Part shown: positions 12,201-24,230 of the stretch, piece by piece | Layout: every line of letters starts with the position of its first letter | Position numbering within the stretch: position 1 is the first letter of the stretch | Assembly: GCF_963678635.1 (NCBI RefSeq) | Contig: NC_087064.1 | Location: 15,369,802 to 15,433,801, forward strand | Direction of reading: 5' to 3' | Length of the DNA stretch: 64,000 nt | Source: Symsagittifera roscoffensis | Lineage: Eukaryota; Xenacoelomorpha; Acoela; Convolutidae | The notes under the pieces: model-generated | The model's input: the letters and a program-made list of their open reading frames with translations, nothing else | Databases searched by the model: none | Told to the model about the DNA's origin: nothing | Translations under genes and position numbers: made by a program

Positions 12201-13577
12201 ACGAAAAGTTAAAACGTAAATAAAAACCAGGAGAACTTTTACAAGCTAATTGTTAATTCAGCATTCGGTAAGACAATGGAGACTAAGTTAGGTAGAAAGA
12301 AGCTGAAGATTGTAAGGGATGATAGATAATTTCTTCAAAAAAGATCTCTGAGCACAATGAACAGCTTTCAAATCATTGACGATCAATTAGCCACAATCAA
12401 CTTTTCCCTAACAAAAATAATTTGGGAAAAACTATGATAGTTGATTCGACCATCTTAGAACTCACCAAGCGTTTCATGTTTCAATTTGATTATAAAAAAA
12501 TAAGATTGAATCTAAAATTGGAACTACTATACTCCGACACGGATAGTTTTTTTATGACATAAAAACTGACGACGTTTACCGAGACCTAGAGAGAACAAAA
12601 GCTGATTTCGACTTGTCAAATTTTGATGTTAACCATTTCTTGTTCGTTGATACCAACAAGAAAATTGTGCTGAAGCTCAAAGCCAAGACTGTTGGGAAGG
12701 CGATCAGAGAATTCATCGCCCTAAAACCGAAACTATTTTCGGTCGTCCTTAAAGATAAGTAAAACTTCCACCTTAATCCACACTACCTTTTTATAGAAAA
12801 AAATTACCACCACTACCACCAACCTCCCTTACTCCCCCTTAATTTGTTGCAAAAAACTATGGGCATTATCTGATTTAATCAACATTATACAATGCTGCCT
12901 AAACATTGATTTATTTGACAACATGTTTCTTCTCTTTTCCTCTTTTTTAATTATAATTTAGAGTCGTCTGCTCTTTGGTAATATGAATGAAACTTTGCTT
13001 GGTAAAAACTGAGTTGCTGAAGTGAAATGAAAAAGAATAATAATTTTTTGCCATGTAAAAAAGAATAATAATTTTGCTTCTGTTTACAAGGCACTCAAAA
13101 GTTGAGTGTCAAAGGAATAAAACGGAGTGCACAGCGAGAAGTAGTCCACCAAACCTGCAGAGACACATTATTCACATAGAAAGCAAAGAGAGTGTTAAAG
13201 TGCAACTATAATATAGTTTCGAAAAGTAACACTGATATGACAGTGAAACAAAACAAATTTGCACTATCTTCATTCGACTCAAAACGTTTTCTCCTTTTCG
13301 AGGGGATTTTGGCAGTTCCCTTTGGCCATAAAGACGCCGAAGAAAACTCATTTCTAGAAGACTCTTACATGGACACAGCGTAGGCCAACTCATACAATGA
13401 AGCTGATAACAACTCGTCCGAACTTCAACTTCCGGATTGGGGATTTTTACAACCGCCCTACTCAGAAACAGAGCTGCCAGAAGAAGAACATTCCCCTGTA
13501 AATTGAATATCCCATTTATTTTATCGGAAGCTTCAGAAAAAAGACCAACTAAAAGACAGCGCAAAAAAAAACAATAA
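9236..13577 (+). pseudogene. Decayed Polinton/virus-type family-B DNA polymerase (copy 1)
   Basis: Remnant of a type-B DNA polymerase gene of the viral/Polinton (DNA_pol_B_2) kind, spread over all three plus frames. In order: a C2H2-like N-terminus (CDEC...HLELAH near 9260-9330, then CIFCH); an exonuclease start with an Asp-Ser-Glu triad near 10535; a Cys/His patch near 10820-10880; a second exonuclease motif near 10945-10980; palm motif A (IDANNLYGG, 11748-11774); motif B (NSAFGKTMET, 12255-12285); motif C (YSDTDSFF, 12527-12552). The family's conserved C-terminal block lies near 13230-13345. Many stops and frameshifts and a ~300-bp non-homologous insert (about 12770-13085) rule out function. 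An acidic stretch and a basic KRPTKRQRKKKQ tail before TAA at 13575 look like the original C-terminus. No integrase, ATPase, protease or capsid gene was seen nearby. It is an old endogenous viral or transposon gene. Confidence 0.85.
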
Positions 13578-14051
13578 ACATTAAATTCTGAAACATACAT
13601 TTTGAGACGATTTTTACTGCTCGTCCTTTTTATACTTGGGCTTAAACTTGTTTTGGTTTTTACCGTTTTATTACTAATAAAATGTCCGTATTGGGCTCAA
13701 TCACAATTTTAACATAAATAGCTTCAAGCAAATAAACTATTTTACGCACACCAAATGTTAATTCAAAAAATATGTGAAATCATTTGGTTCAGTTTTAATA
13801 ACAAACTTTTATTAGCGTGACAAATCTTCGATGAAAAGAAAGAAAACCAGGAAATGATATCCACGTGAAACTAGGACGAAAAAGAAAAGTTCAGGAGTAA
13901 GGACCATTAACTTTAATTATCGCGGGAAAAGGGTTTGCTTTAAATGGAATTAGAAGGATTTATTTTATCGGGTCCCGGTTGTTAAGCTCAGCTCTACAAG
14001 ATCCTATGGAGGGCGTCTTTTAATTTAGGTGTGAAAACTTACGTTCATTTA
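13578..14051. other. Spacer after PolB copy 1
   Basis: Non-coding AT-rich sequence. No further polymerase motifs and no Polinton-type terminal repeat could be found. Confidence 0.5.
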
Positions 14052-14108
14052 CAAAATCCTAGGATATAGGTCCTCCAAAAAATTAAGGACCCTTTTCCTA
14101 GGATTTTG
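14052..14108. repeat. Short inverted repeat (hairpin)
   Basis: CAAAATCCTAGGA at 14052 is matched by TCCTAGGATTTTG ending at 14108. That is a 13-bp perfect stem around a 31-bp loop, and each arm contains the palindrome CCTAGG. The following DNA (14118-14165) has a C run and repeated CTTAGGA/GGATCC words. Function unknown; it could be the core of an old foldback element. Confidence 0.6.
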
Positions 14109-14736
14109 CTTTACGTGAGGACCCCCCCCCCTTAGGAAGGATCCCCCTTAGGATCCGGGACACGATACAACACTACTGTCTGGTCATGTGAAGAGACACC
14201 TTGCTAAACATGAACATTAGATTTTTCCATCGAAGTCCAGCTTTTAGCGGTCTTTATGTGCATGGCAGTTTTCAATTTTTAGAGGTTTTTATGTTTCAAC
14301 TCACTGAACTCCCGTAAACAACCGAATTTTTCCTAAGCTTTGCGTTAAGTTCATACTGAGGTCATTTTTTCTAATGCGGAGAAAGCTTTGAAATTTGGTC
14401 CGGGCGATCATTGTTTTAATAAAAGCAAGTTGAAATGAGATGACACGGTTAAGGTTCTGATCATATATCTAAAAAATTGAAATTTTTCACCGCACCAGCT
14501 CACGTAATAGGACATTTAATATGGAAAAAAGAAGATTTTTTTTATGCATCGTTTTTGTTGCTTTCACTCTGAACGTAATTTTGAGTTTTGATATTAAGAA
14601 GTTTGGTTTTACGCTTTTGTTAGAGACACTAGAGCAGCATAGTTTCATACAATTTAGGGTAATTTCAATTGTTTGATTATATACCGTTTTGTACTTATTG
14701 AGCTTATTCCTCCCCACATGGGTATGCATTCCGAGA
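14109..14736. other. Spacer
   Basis: Non-coding. The minus-strand frame at 14487-14810 runs into the transposon at 14737 and has no recognisable domain. Confidence 0.5.
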
Positions 14737-15380
14737 GGCCAAACTGTGCATTTTTTGAACTTTAAGCGAATTCCGCTACACACAAAAATCAGATTTGTCG
14801 CGAAATCCACAACATTATTTAATTTTCTTTGATCTTCTCTGCTGTTTTGGATTCCACGGACAGATAGCTAAAAAACTGTATTGCTCAAAATCGCTTCAAA
14901 AACAGGCAACTTTGCGAAATCCGCAAAAAAACTTGTGGAATCCGGAGCCAGTTTGTGAAGTCCATGAACAGATAATAATATGTGTGCTTAGTAAACTTAA
15001 GCTGTCGCGGAATCCGCAATTGTAAGTGGAGTTCGCACATTGTAAGTGGAATCCGAAAATTGTAAGCGGATTCCGCAATTTTTAAGGGTAATCCAGAAAT
15101 TGTAGGTGGAATCCGCAAATTTTGAGCGGAATCTGCAAATTTGCGGAATCCACTCACGTTTGCTGAATCCGCTTACATTTGCGTGGTCCGGAACAACTAC
15201 CTGAATTCACGTGTTGCGGAATCCGCAACAAAATCAATGTGCCCACAAGTTTTACGTTATTTGTACGAATTTTTGCAAGTGGAATCCACTTAAATTTTGG
15301 AACATGTTTAAAAACTTGTCTCCGGAATCGAGGAACATACAGACACAAAAATGTGCGCCTATCCAGTGCACAGTTTGGCT
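14737..15380. mobile_element. Non-autonomous DNA element with GCCAAACTGTGCA inverted ends
   Basis: The left end GCCAAACTGTGCA (14738-14750) is matched by the right end TGCACAGTTTGGC (15367-15379), a perfect 13-bp terminal inverted repeat around ~640 bp with no transposase. The interior holds many copies of a ~20-bp word of the type GTAAGTGGAATCCGCAAATT (clearest at 15000-15130) and near-palindromes TTGCGGAATCCGCAA. I see no convincing target-site duplication, so the superfamily is open. Left-end-containing, right-truncated relatives sit in every large flank of the composite satellite at 27-40 kb, usually preceded by TATCATTACCAG. Confidence 0.7.
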
Positions 15381-17321
15381 TCAAAATATGGGGAAGGGGC
15401 GGTTGGGTGATGATGGAGTTGTGGTTATGGGTGGAGGTTGCTCAGTTGATCCGATAGAGGTGTTTTTGGGACTTACTGTATTTTCTCATGCGTGACTACA
15501 ACATCCTCTCACTTCACAATATTAATTTCCAACATGTGAACATCTGTATTTGAAGAACATGATTGAATAAACTCAATAAAAGTCATTTATAACTGCATAT
15601 TAACACGCTGAAATTGTCATTGTTCCAATTTTTCAAGAAAGTGACAAAATAGTTGTGCCCTGTTTGATTTTATTTCATTAGACAAACTTCGGTTTTTGAA
15701 ATAGACTTTTTTTGACGAATTTTTTTCATATCAACCAAAAAGTATTGTTGTTTTGGGCTCAAATTTAAAAAGATATATCCCTTTTTTTGTAAAATTTTTG
15801 AGCTTGAAAGATGACCAGTTTTGGGATAATTCACGCTTGTTTGTGCTATTTTTACGTCAGCGGCAACTTATTGTTCCGATTTTTGATGAAAAACGAAATA
15901 TTTATATCTGGCGTGGTTTTTTTATTCAGTCAATTTTCGGCGATCAAAGTAACAAAAAAACTAACGTCCATTGAAGATATTGACGCCCTGCATCAAAATG
16001 TAAGAAAAAAATGTACCTCTGATTGTTTTTTTGCAAAGTTCTGGGAGTTTCAAAATATTCAACTTGGGCCATTCATAAACCTCAAAGCGTAACGCGACTT
16101 ATTTATGCGGGGCAAATTGAATTGAGGCTACTTAATCGGTCGTATTAATTTCGTGTGACCTATATTTTCAGACATGATCTTCGAAATCGTCCAAAATTTA
16201 TGTCTTTCCAATATTTTCGCGTAACAAAAACTAATTAAAGGGTAGTCGGAACATTCAGGGATTTGCCTGATATAGAAGTAATCTTGTTCCGTCTTAAAAT
16301 TTGTTTTAAATTGGTCGAAGCCGGCTTATTTTTATAATTGATACATTGAAAATTTGAGGGCTTCGCCCTGATACAAACAGTCTTGTTATAACGAGCTCTG
16401 CTCAACAGCTCAATTAACTTCCTATACAAGAAAACCTAATTCGATAATTCAGCCGAAAATTCTTAAGCTTAAATTTTATAGTTCAAAATTTTTGGTTCGG
16501 ATTTGATAAAAATCTTCGAATCAACCAAACAGACTGCAACTTGACTGCAAGGCAGTCCTGTTTAAGCGAGAAGTTTAAGTTCATTTGTTTTTTTTTTCTG
16601 TCAAACAATATAATATAACTAACTATTACTAACCAATTATAAGAAAATCTTAAAAAGGTTTTGCACTCTGACCAGTTTCCTCGACTTAACCGTTTTGTAA
16701 AATGATTAGAATAAAACTGATCTCAGTCTAACCTCGACTTCAACAGTAATTCCCCACTAGGTAAAATAGGAGTAAGACAAGACTAAGTAAGAAAAAGTTG
16801 CCCAAATTTATCCGGTAGCCAATCAGATAACTTGAAAAACCAACAGTGTACAACTATCTGAAAATACTCTATAAAAAGTGTTTTCTTTTCAAATGGTGTG
16901 ACCAGCAAGGTTGTAAAAAGCCATAAAAGCTTACCAGTTATTTTAGAATAATGTTTAAAAACAATTAACTTCAAACTCTCACTTCAGTTAGGTTAAGCAG
17001 AAATTCAATTGAGAAAACTGAACTGACGTTATATTTCAATGAAAAATAAAAAAGTCTTCTTAAAAAATTACATTTACAAAACAGTAACAGTGTTTGTCTC
17101 GAAAAACAGGAATAAAACTAAGGTAACTGATAATATGAAAAATTTTGAACTGTCGAAACAAAAAACTAAACAATGACAGAGTGGATATAGATCATTCCAC
17201 TGTATTCTTGAACTTTCAATCCTGTCTCAATACAATTGAATTATTTCAAAACGATTATATATCGTCAATTATAACTCATAGAATAATAGAAGCCTATAGT
17301 CTTTTGGAAACCAAATGAGCT
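15381..17321. other. AT-rich spacer, nothing recognised
   Basis: Frames at 15753-15974, 15811-16092 (plus), 16235-16429 and 16783-16974 (minus) are short, AT-driven and without motifs. No repeat shared with other regions was noticed. Confidence 0.5.
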
Positions 17322-17729
17322 TACCCTAGTCGATAGCATATTTTTATCCAACAAGATCTAGCAAGATTCGTTTAAGATTCTTGGTGAGATGCTTGTATAA
17401 TTTTGTGACAATCAAAGTTTCTTCTGTTCCATCAGATTTCATTCAAAAAGTAAAACACTTGAACTTTTCATATGTAAATATACCTAACCAGTTATAACTG
17501 TGTGCCGTCCGAAGCGGATCATGGGGCCACCGAGGAACATGATGTTGCAAGCTACTTTTAACGGAATTGTATCTATACTCTTGAAAATGAAGCAAATTGA
17601 TATTCCGATTGCATACGTTGCCAGGAGTCTTGCAAGATAAACATAACTTTGCAAATTCTTTTAAGTTAACATAAAAAGCAAGAGCTTTACAAGATCTTAC
17701 ATGATAAACATTGGCTATCGACTAGGGTA
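17322..17729. mobile_element. MITE with 18-bp perfect inverted ends and TA target duplication
   Basis: CTTACCCTAGTCGATAGC begins at 17320 and its exact reverse complement ends at 17730. Taking TA (17322-17323 and 17728-17729) as the target-site duplication, the element is 17324-17727, about 404 bp, with TIRs starting CCCTAGTCGATAGC. Weaker complementarity continues inward (GATAGC..TTTATC, AAGATCT words), as in foldback MITEs. There is no transposase. TA duplication is typical of Tc1/mariner-type elements, so that affiliation is an inference only. Confidence 0.75.
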
Positions 17730-18911
17730 AGTATACACTCTATGTTTATTTTGCAATTCAATGTTTTTTTTTCGGTTGGAAAATTGTTTGTTTTTAAAGA
17801 TATTTCTGTAGTTTTGCATAGAACCTAAAGCTTTCAAACCCTCTAGGCATTTACTACCGCATAAGTCTGGTTATTTCTTTTGCATTACTGTATATTCTTG
17901 TGAGTTTTTGCATCAGCCAAAAGCAATCGCAAAAATGAGTGACCAAAAGTGGCTTGCAGTAAAAGTAAAATATATTGCCAATATAAGTAACAAAAGAAAG
18001 AAAATTAGAACAAGTAGCATCCCTGCAAATTTTCTCATCAATTCAATTGAATTTTTTGTATGTAATCAATGAGAAATGGCTGATTTTTGAGTAGACAGCC
18101 AACTTCTTTGATTTTATTTGATGTAGATTTTAGAGGATAGATCGAAAATGATGATTTTTCAAAGCAAACTTCTAAAAATCTTATTCCAAACCTGATTATG
18201 CAGGATTTTGAACTTCGAAAATTTTTTAAAGATATGAAGAAACAGAGAACTTTGCTGAGGATTTTTTACAAATTTGGGTATCGGGTAAGGAATAAAAAGA
18301 AACCTTGATATAATATCGTACGACTTTTTGATTAATTTCAAATTTTCTAGTATAAATAAAACTTCTTTTCTAGTCAGGTGTAACTCAGCAGCAAGTTTAT
18401 AGCTCTGATACTCACAACTCGGTTCAAAAGTAAACTCTATGATTGAGTCAGTTTCCCTGAACAGGCTTCTACTTAGTCGGAGAACTCTAATTTGGACAAC
18501 AAAAACGTCCAAAAATTTGTGAAAAAAGTTTTAACCTACATCTATTTCATCATTAAGGAAATCACACGAAATATTTTCTGTTCGAATGTTTTTTAATTGA
18601 AATTTTTCAAATAATGATTATTTTTCATCCAAAGTTATGTCTGGAAACTGGCGAGTTCTGAAATTTTCTGGAAAACTCCAGTACTTTTGTAGGCGATGAC
18701 TTCATAACCATAAAAGGAAAATTGCGTGGATGGTTAGGTCACTCTATTTATGGAATGACGCCATTACCATAAAAAAATTGTGTAGGCGATGACGTCATTG
18801 TTAATATATATACGCTTAATATATTGAATTAAATCATAAATTTTGTTTGCCAATCAGAAACAGTCATTGAATTTTACTTCAAATTTTGCAATTCGTTACT
18901 TCACGAAAATA
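17730..18911. other. Spacer upstream of PolB copy 2
   Basis: A minus frame at 18159-18512 (117 aa) is the longest here but has no domain I recognise. Near 18690-18815 a short word (GTAGGCGATGAC, CATAACCATAAAA) is repeated directly and in inverted form with ATGACGCCATTACCATAAAA. Nothing else. Confidence 0.45.
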
Positions 18912-21900
18912 ATGCCTGGTCTTAACCGAAACGAGAAAGTCAAAAGTGAGACCTGTGGACATTAATACAGGAGAGCTGATGCTGCGAGACATCGAAAGAG
19001 ATGTGAAAAGCAGGAGGATTATAACTGTTCCAACTGTCATTTTTATACAAAGAACAAACATAAGATGGACTGTCATGTTGCCAAGAAGCATGCTCAACCA
19101 AACTCGATGCAGTCCAGGGTTTGTCCGTCTTGGGAACAAGAGTTCCCGAAATACTATTCTCTCCAAAAACATCGGAGAAAGGAACATGGAGCTAAGCAAC
19201 GGAAATCTAAAGATACGGTGGCTGAACTGAACAAGATTATGGAGGAAGAAGGGGAAGATGGAGAGAAACTCAAAGAGAAGTTAAGTCCTTGTCAACATTT
19301 TCTTCTGGATACGGAGATGGAAAATGGGAGACATAAGGTATTTAACTTCCAAATGTCCAAGTTAGATACTAAAATAGTCAATGAGCAACTTGAAAAAAGT
19401 CTTCAACAAGCTCGATTCTGCCGCTAAAATTAACATTGTTCTGGGATTCGTTTTTCAAAAAAATGAGACTGGTGAATATCGATATTTCTCCGTATCGACA
19501 AAGCAAAGTCCCATTTGCTATGTACTAAAGAAGACTCGATAACAATCCTAAGAAAAGTAGAAAAATTTGATATTGTGGAGCAATGTACCCAAGAACGTCA
19601 AAAAACAAAATGGAGATTCAAATTGATTACTAATGTTATAACTTTTGCAACTTTGCTGAAAAACATTCCAATGGAATGTTCGGACTCTGTCCTACCCGAA
19701 CCTTTACTGCGACATACGCAAGTGGACTGTCTTTTATCTAACAAAAACCAGGAACCATACAAAGATCATTTGTGTCTTTTCCGCGCATTGGCCATGTACA
19801 TGAATGGACACAGTTATCTCGTTTTTCACAATTCTAGATAATTTACAGATATTATAACAAAGACTGGTTATGATCCTAAAATTTTTCGTGGAGTATCAGA
19901 AGAAGACTTACCTGTTTTCGAGGAATATTCGCAAAGAAACATCTTTATATACGATTTCGATATCTAAGAAAGTGAATATGTAGGAGAACTAGCTCCACGA
20001 AGTTCTAGAAAATTTGATAAAACAGTTAAACCACTGAGATATAACAATCATATCATTCATACAAATGATAAATGTAGTTTCTTCGGTGCTTTCGATGCCC
20101 TAGCTGTGACCTTTTTTTCCACAAATCAGACCTCTTCAATCAACATCTCACGAGAACATCTGCAAGGTCAGAGTGAAACATATTTACCCAAAGAACGTGT
20201 ATGAGCTCCGCGAAACCTTGTTTGAAATGCAAGAAGGGTTTAATCTTCCCTCTTTGAAAACAGCAAATTTTTCAATAATCTAGCAAATATCATTTTTGAG
20301 TCGATTTGTGTTCCTACACAGGAACTAAAAGAAACACAAACTAAAACTACAACCTGGATTGGAAAGCATTGTTCCATTTTCAGTCTCTATATCATCGAAT
20401 CTGATTGATGAACCCATCTTTTTGTACAACAAGGATCCACAAAATCTGATCATTAATTTTCTAAGCAACCTTGAACTGTTGGCTGAAAAAAATAAGGTGG
20501 AGATGAGAAAAAAACTTCAAAATACTGAAGTAGCTGTCAATGAACGAATGAAAAAGATTTTTGATCAGCTAAGCGAACGAGGTAAAAATTGTTTAACTAA
20601 CAATTTTGAGTACGAAGATGAAAGCATTGAAGACTCGGAAGAAACTGATATGTCGACCCAGTTTTTGAAATTTCAGAATAATCAGCTGATTGATTTGAAA
20701 CAACCTCTTGAGAGATACGTAAATAATTTACCTGTTTTTGGGTTTAACAGCGGTAGATATGATTTGAATTTAACCAAGTCCTACTTAATCCCTTATTTGA
20801 TTCGCGATAAAGAACATGAAACAGCACTAATCAAAAAAGCGAACGATTTCATTTCCTTCAAGTTTGGAAAGTTTTCTTTTCCTTCGGCATAATGAAGTTT
20901 CCGAGTGGAGCAACAAAGCCTATAAGGGTAGCGAAATGGAGAGATTCTTCCCATATGAGTGGTTTGACAACCCAGACGCGCTTGATTTGCCAGAATTGCC
21001 AACGTATGAAGCCTTTTTCAGCAATCCTCTAGACAACAATCCTCTAGACAAAGACTTTATTGATTTTGAGAAGCTGAAAATGAGTGGACTTCACGAGCAG
21101 CAAGCACTAAAAAGCTTCAAATCAAGACTATGCTTCCATCTGGTTTGAATAATTACAAGATACTTGGCAGAAAAAGGAATGACTGTGTTCAAAGACTTTT
21201 TGCAGTGGTACAACAACAAGGATGTTGTTCCAACCGTAGAACCAATGCAAAATTTAATAAAATTTATAATAACAAGGGGGTAGACAAGTTGAAACTTGGA
21301 AGTACACTTCCGAATCTAGCTAACATTTGTCTGCACAAATCTACAAATTACAAGTTTTATCCATTTTGCGAAAGTGATAAAGATTTGTGTGAAAAAATAC
21401 GGGAAGACATGACCGGCGGGCTTTCAATTGTTTTCATTCGAAAAACTGTAGTTGATTAAAAATTCATCAAAAAATTCCTCAAATGTTTTTAAATAAATCG
21501 TTGGATTTGACGCAATTAGCTCTACTCCTTCACAATTGGTCAAAAGATGCCAGCAGGACTGTACACGAGATGGGAATTTGAAACTGAAATGAAGAAATTC
21601 AAGGCTAGACATAATCTATCTCGCAATTTTGAGAATATGGTCATGTTTTTCTACCAGAAACAAAGGCCAGAATGCAAATTTGAGATTTTTTTTTCAGATC
21701 TGGAAAACACAAAAAAATTGAGTGTTTTAATGTGGACGGTTATTGTGATCACTGTAAAACAGTGTTCGAAGCATTGGGATGTTAATACCACTTATGTTCC
21801 CGTCCAGAAGCTTTTCCCTCCTTAACAGAACAGGATATTGAGCGAGGAAAGAAGAAGAGAGGGATGGATGATATGAGACGGGAATGCATAAAAAAGAAAG

Positions 21901-23206
21901 GATAAAAAGTTGAAGAAATGTGGGGTGTGAGTGGTGGGAAAGCTTCAAAATCGATAACAAAATCAAAAATCACGTCAGAACCTACTTTTCCTACAAAAGA
22001 CCTCTTTCTACAGACTCCCTTTTAGCAAAATTAATAGATGAATCCTTTTTTGGCTATGTTCAATGCAATTGAGTTGTTCCAGATTGAAATTTTGCCAATT
22101 TTCCACCATTTTTCGAAAACACCGAAGTTGAAAGAAATGATTTTCGAAACTACATGAAAAACGATGCAATCGAGAACGAAATGTTAAAAATCCTCCGAGA
22201 ATGCTGATATCTAGTTTCAAGCTAGAAAATGGAACAATTATTACCCCTCTCTTCGACTATTGTTTAGAACTTGGCTTGCAGTTCACCAAAACATACCATT
22301 TTGTTCAGTATACTCGACAAAAATGTTTCAATACTTTTGTTCAATCAGTGGTTGATGCCAGAAGAGAAGGATAATAAAACCCATTGTCAGGATTTGTAGC
22401 AGAAACTATGAAGCTTTTGGGTAATTCCTCCGATGGATATCAGATCATGGATAGATCCAGACATACAATCACGAAATACCTCATTGATGAAAATACTCAT
22501 AAGGCAATTAATGAACCAATGTCTAAAAGACTGAACACTGTCGAGAAAAACTTATATGAGGTCGAACTGTGAAGTAAACCATTGAACACAGAGAAGCAAT
22601 CAATGTTGGCTTTTTCATACTTCAATATGCAAAACTGAGAATGTTGGAACTCTACTATAACTTCTTTGACAAATTCTGTGATGTAAATAAATTTGAAGAG
22701 TTGGAGATGGACACAGAATCACTTTAGTTGGCACTTGCTGAAAAAAACTTATATGACTCTATCCAACCAGATAAAAGAGCTGCTTGGGAAAAAATGAGGG
22801 AAAATGACTGCAGAGACTCTTTCAAGGCAGATGCATTGTCTATTTTCTTCCTTCTACGCGTTGCAGCATCCACAAAAACATGATAAACGGGAGTCAGGTT
22901 TTTTTTAAAGAGGAATTTAGATGTACAGAAAAACTATGTCTGTGTAGCAAAACTTACAACAAGTCAGATAAATTCAAATTTAGCAGCAACGGATCAAACA
23001 AACGAGTTCTAGAAGATTCTAGAGATGGACACATGCCAAATTACAGGAGAGTGATTGATGAAGCAGTTAATCTTGCATCTACTAACAGAGAGGTCAGAAC
23101 CGTAAACCATACTGTGTCTCCACATATGAGCAAACAAAGAAAAGTTTTAGTTGTTTTTATCCAAGAATTCAAGTTCAAGATGATGGAATTCATGCAAAAC
23201 CATTAA
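18912..23206 (+). pseudogene. Broken family-B DNA polymerase gene, second lineage (copy 2)
   Basis: A long polymerase gene starting with ATG at 18912. Three Cys/His zinc-finger-like segments (18930-19190, including CSNCHFY..H and VCPSWEQEF..H) precede a charged linker. An exonuclease region follows (FGFNSGRYDLNL near 20740-20775), then conserved blocks to about 21460 and a CDHCK cysteine patch near 21750. The palm follows: motif B reads NSSDGY near 22420 (normally a Tyr in place of Asp), and motif C reads DTES near 22710 (normally DTDS) with a stop just after. The gene is split among frames by many indels and stops (at least eight segments). It is still long and easy to follow, so it is younger than copy 1. 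Its zinc fingers and spacing differ from copy 1, so it is not a local duplicate. An integrated virus or Polinton-like element is the likely source. No companion genes were found. Confidence 0.82.
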
Positions 23207-23759
23207 ACTTGAAAGAACTAATCTGACGTAGTAAATTTGTTTATGGTTTTATGGTATTATTATCGTTTTATGATATTAAAAGGTAAAATATTGCGGTAAA
23301 CTTAATATACAATGCAGTGATTTATATACTTTCCTTGTAATATATTTTTTTTTCTCTCAAAAATTGACTTTTTTGAAGTTTCAGTAGGTTTCAGCATAAT
23401 TACAGGTAGATAGAACACTGTTTCCAAAAGTAATATTATCTAATAAACGAAAAAATAGTCCGAACTATACCAAATCTAAAACTAATTACAAGACCTTCAT
23501 TGCACAAAATGCGCGTAACTAAACAGTGATCTTTAACAATTAGATAACGCGCGCCAAAGTTTTTGCGAAAAAACTAGACATTTCCACACAAAACGCAAAA
23601 AAAAAAACCATTTTTTCTTCATCTTACCAACAGAGAAACCATGAAACCTTATCATTGGTATTCCCAATCTTAATACATTGTAGACTGTATACCCAATTTT
23701 ATGAAATCTAGATATCACCCCCCCCCCCCGACTTTAGCCTGCCTCAACATCTACTATTG
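23207..23759. other. AT-rich spacer with C run
   Basis: Non-coding. A C run (near 23718-23728) lies within it. No gene, repeat or RNA recognised. Confidence 0.5.
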
Positions 23760-24230
23760 TTACTAGAAGGCATGAATTGGGTGGTTTGCAGGTTGTTTTT
23801 GATTCAAAATGTCAATGAAAACGAGTCACATCGGAATTTCAATTGATACTATACTTGTTCAATTGATACTATCAGTTGCTGTTTAAACTTTTTGTTATGC
23901 GTTTTCTCCGATGAAGTTTAATAATTTGGTTTTTCAATTAATTATTTTGCAAAAATCTAACCTTCTTTAGAATCTAGTTTAAAACATATCATAGAAAAAA
24001 GTACAGCTAACAATTGAATAATAAGAAGTGAAGCCCAGTAAGGTTTTTTGATAAAACAAACCTGAAATACAGAAACAAAATGCGGAAAAAATCGTGTTCC
24101 ACAAATTACGTACTTTGAATTATCTATCCGAAGTTCTTTCAAGCTGCCTCATATAACTCAAGTTCTGATCAATCAGCACATATAGTAGTACGCTGAGAAA
24201 AAACCTACTTTGAAAATTATAAAAATACAT
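23760..24230. repeat. Family B repeat, diverged copy
   Basis: Starts with AGGCATGAATTGGGTGGTTTGCAGGTT, the same word (with few changes) that recurs in each composite-satellite flank. It continues with GCGTTTTCTCCG.TGAAG..TAATTTGGTTTTTCAATTAATTATTTT, then GAAGCCCAGT and GTACGCTGAGAAAAA as in 5088-5760. It therefore links the dispersed family-B copies to the satellite flanks. Confidence 0.6.

Noticed and set aside
13172-13600. 142-aa minus frame
   Set aside because: It lies opposite the C-terminal block of PolB copy 1, which explains the sequence.
18159-18512. 117-aa minus frame near PolB copy 2
   Set aside because: No Polinton integrase, ATPase, protease or capsid motif and no other support. 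Chance length is possible.
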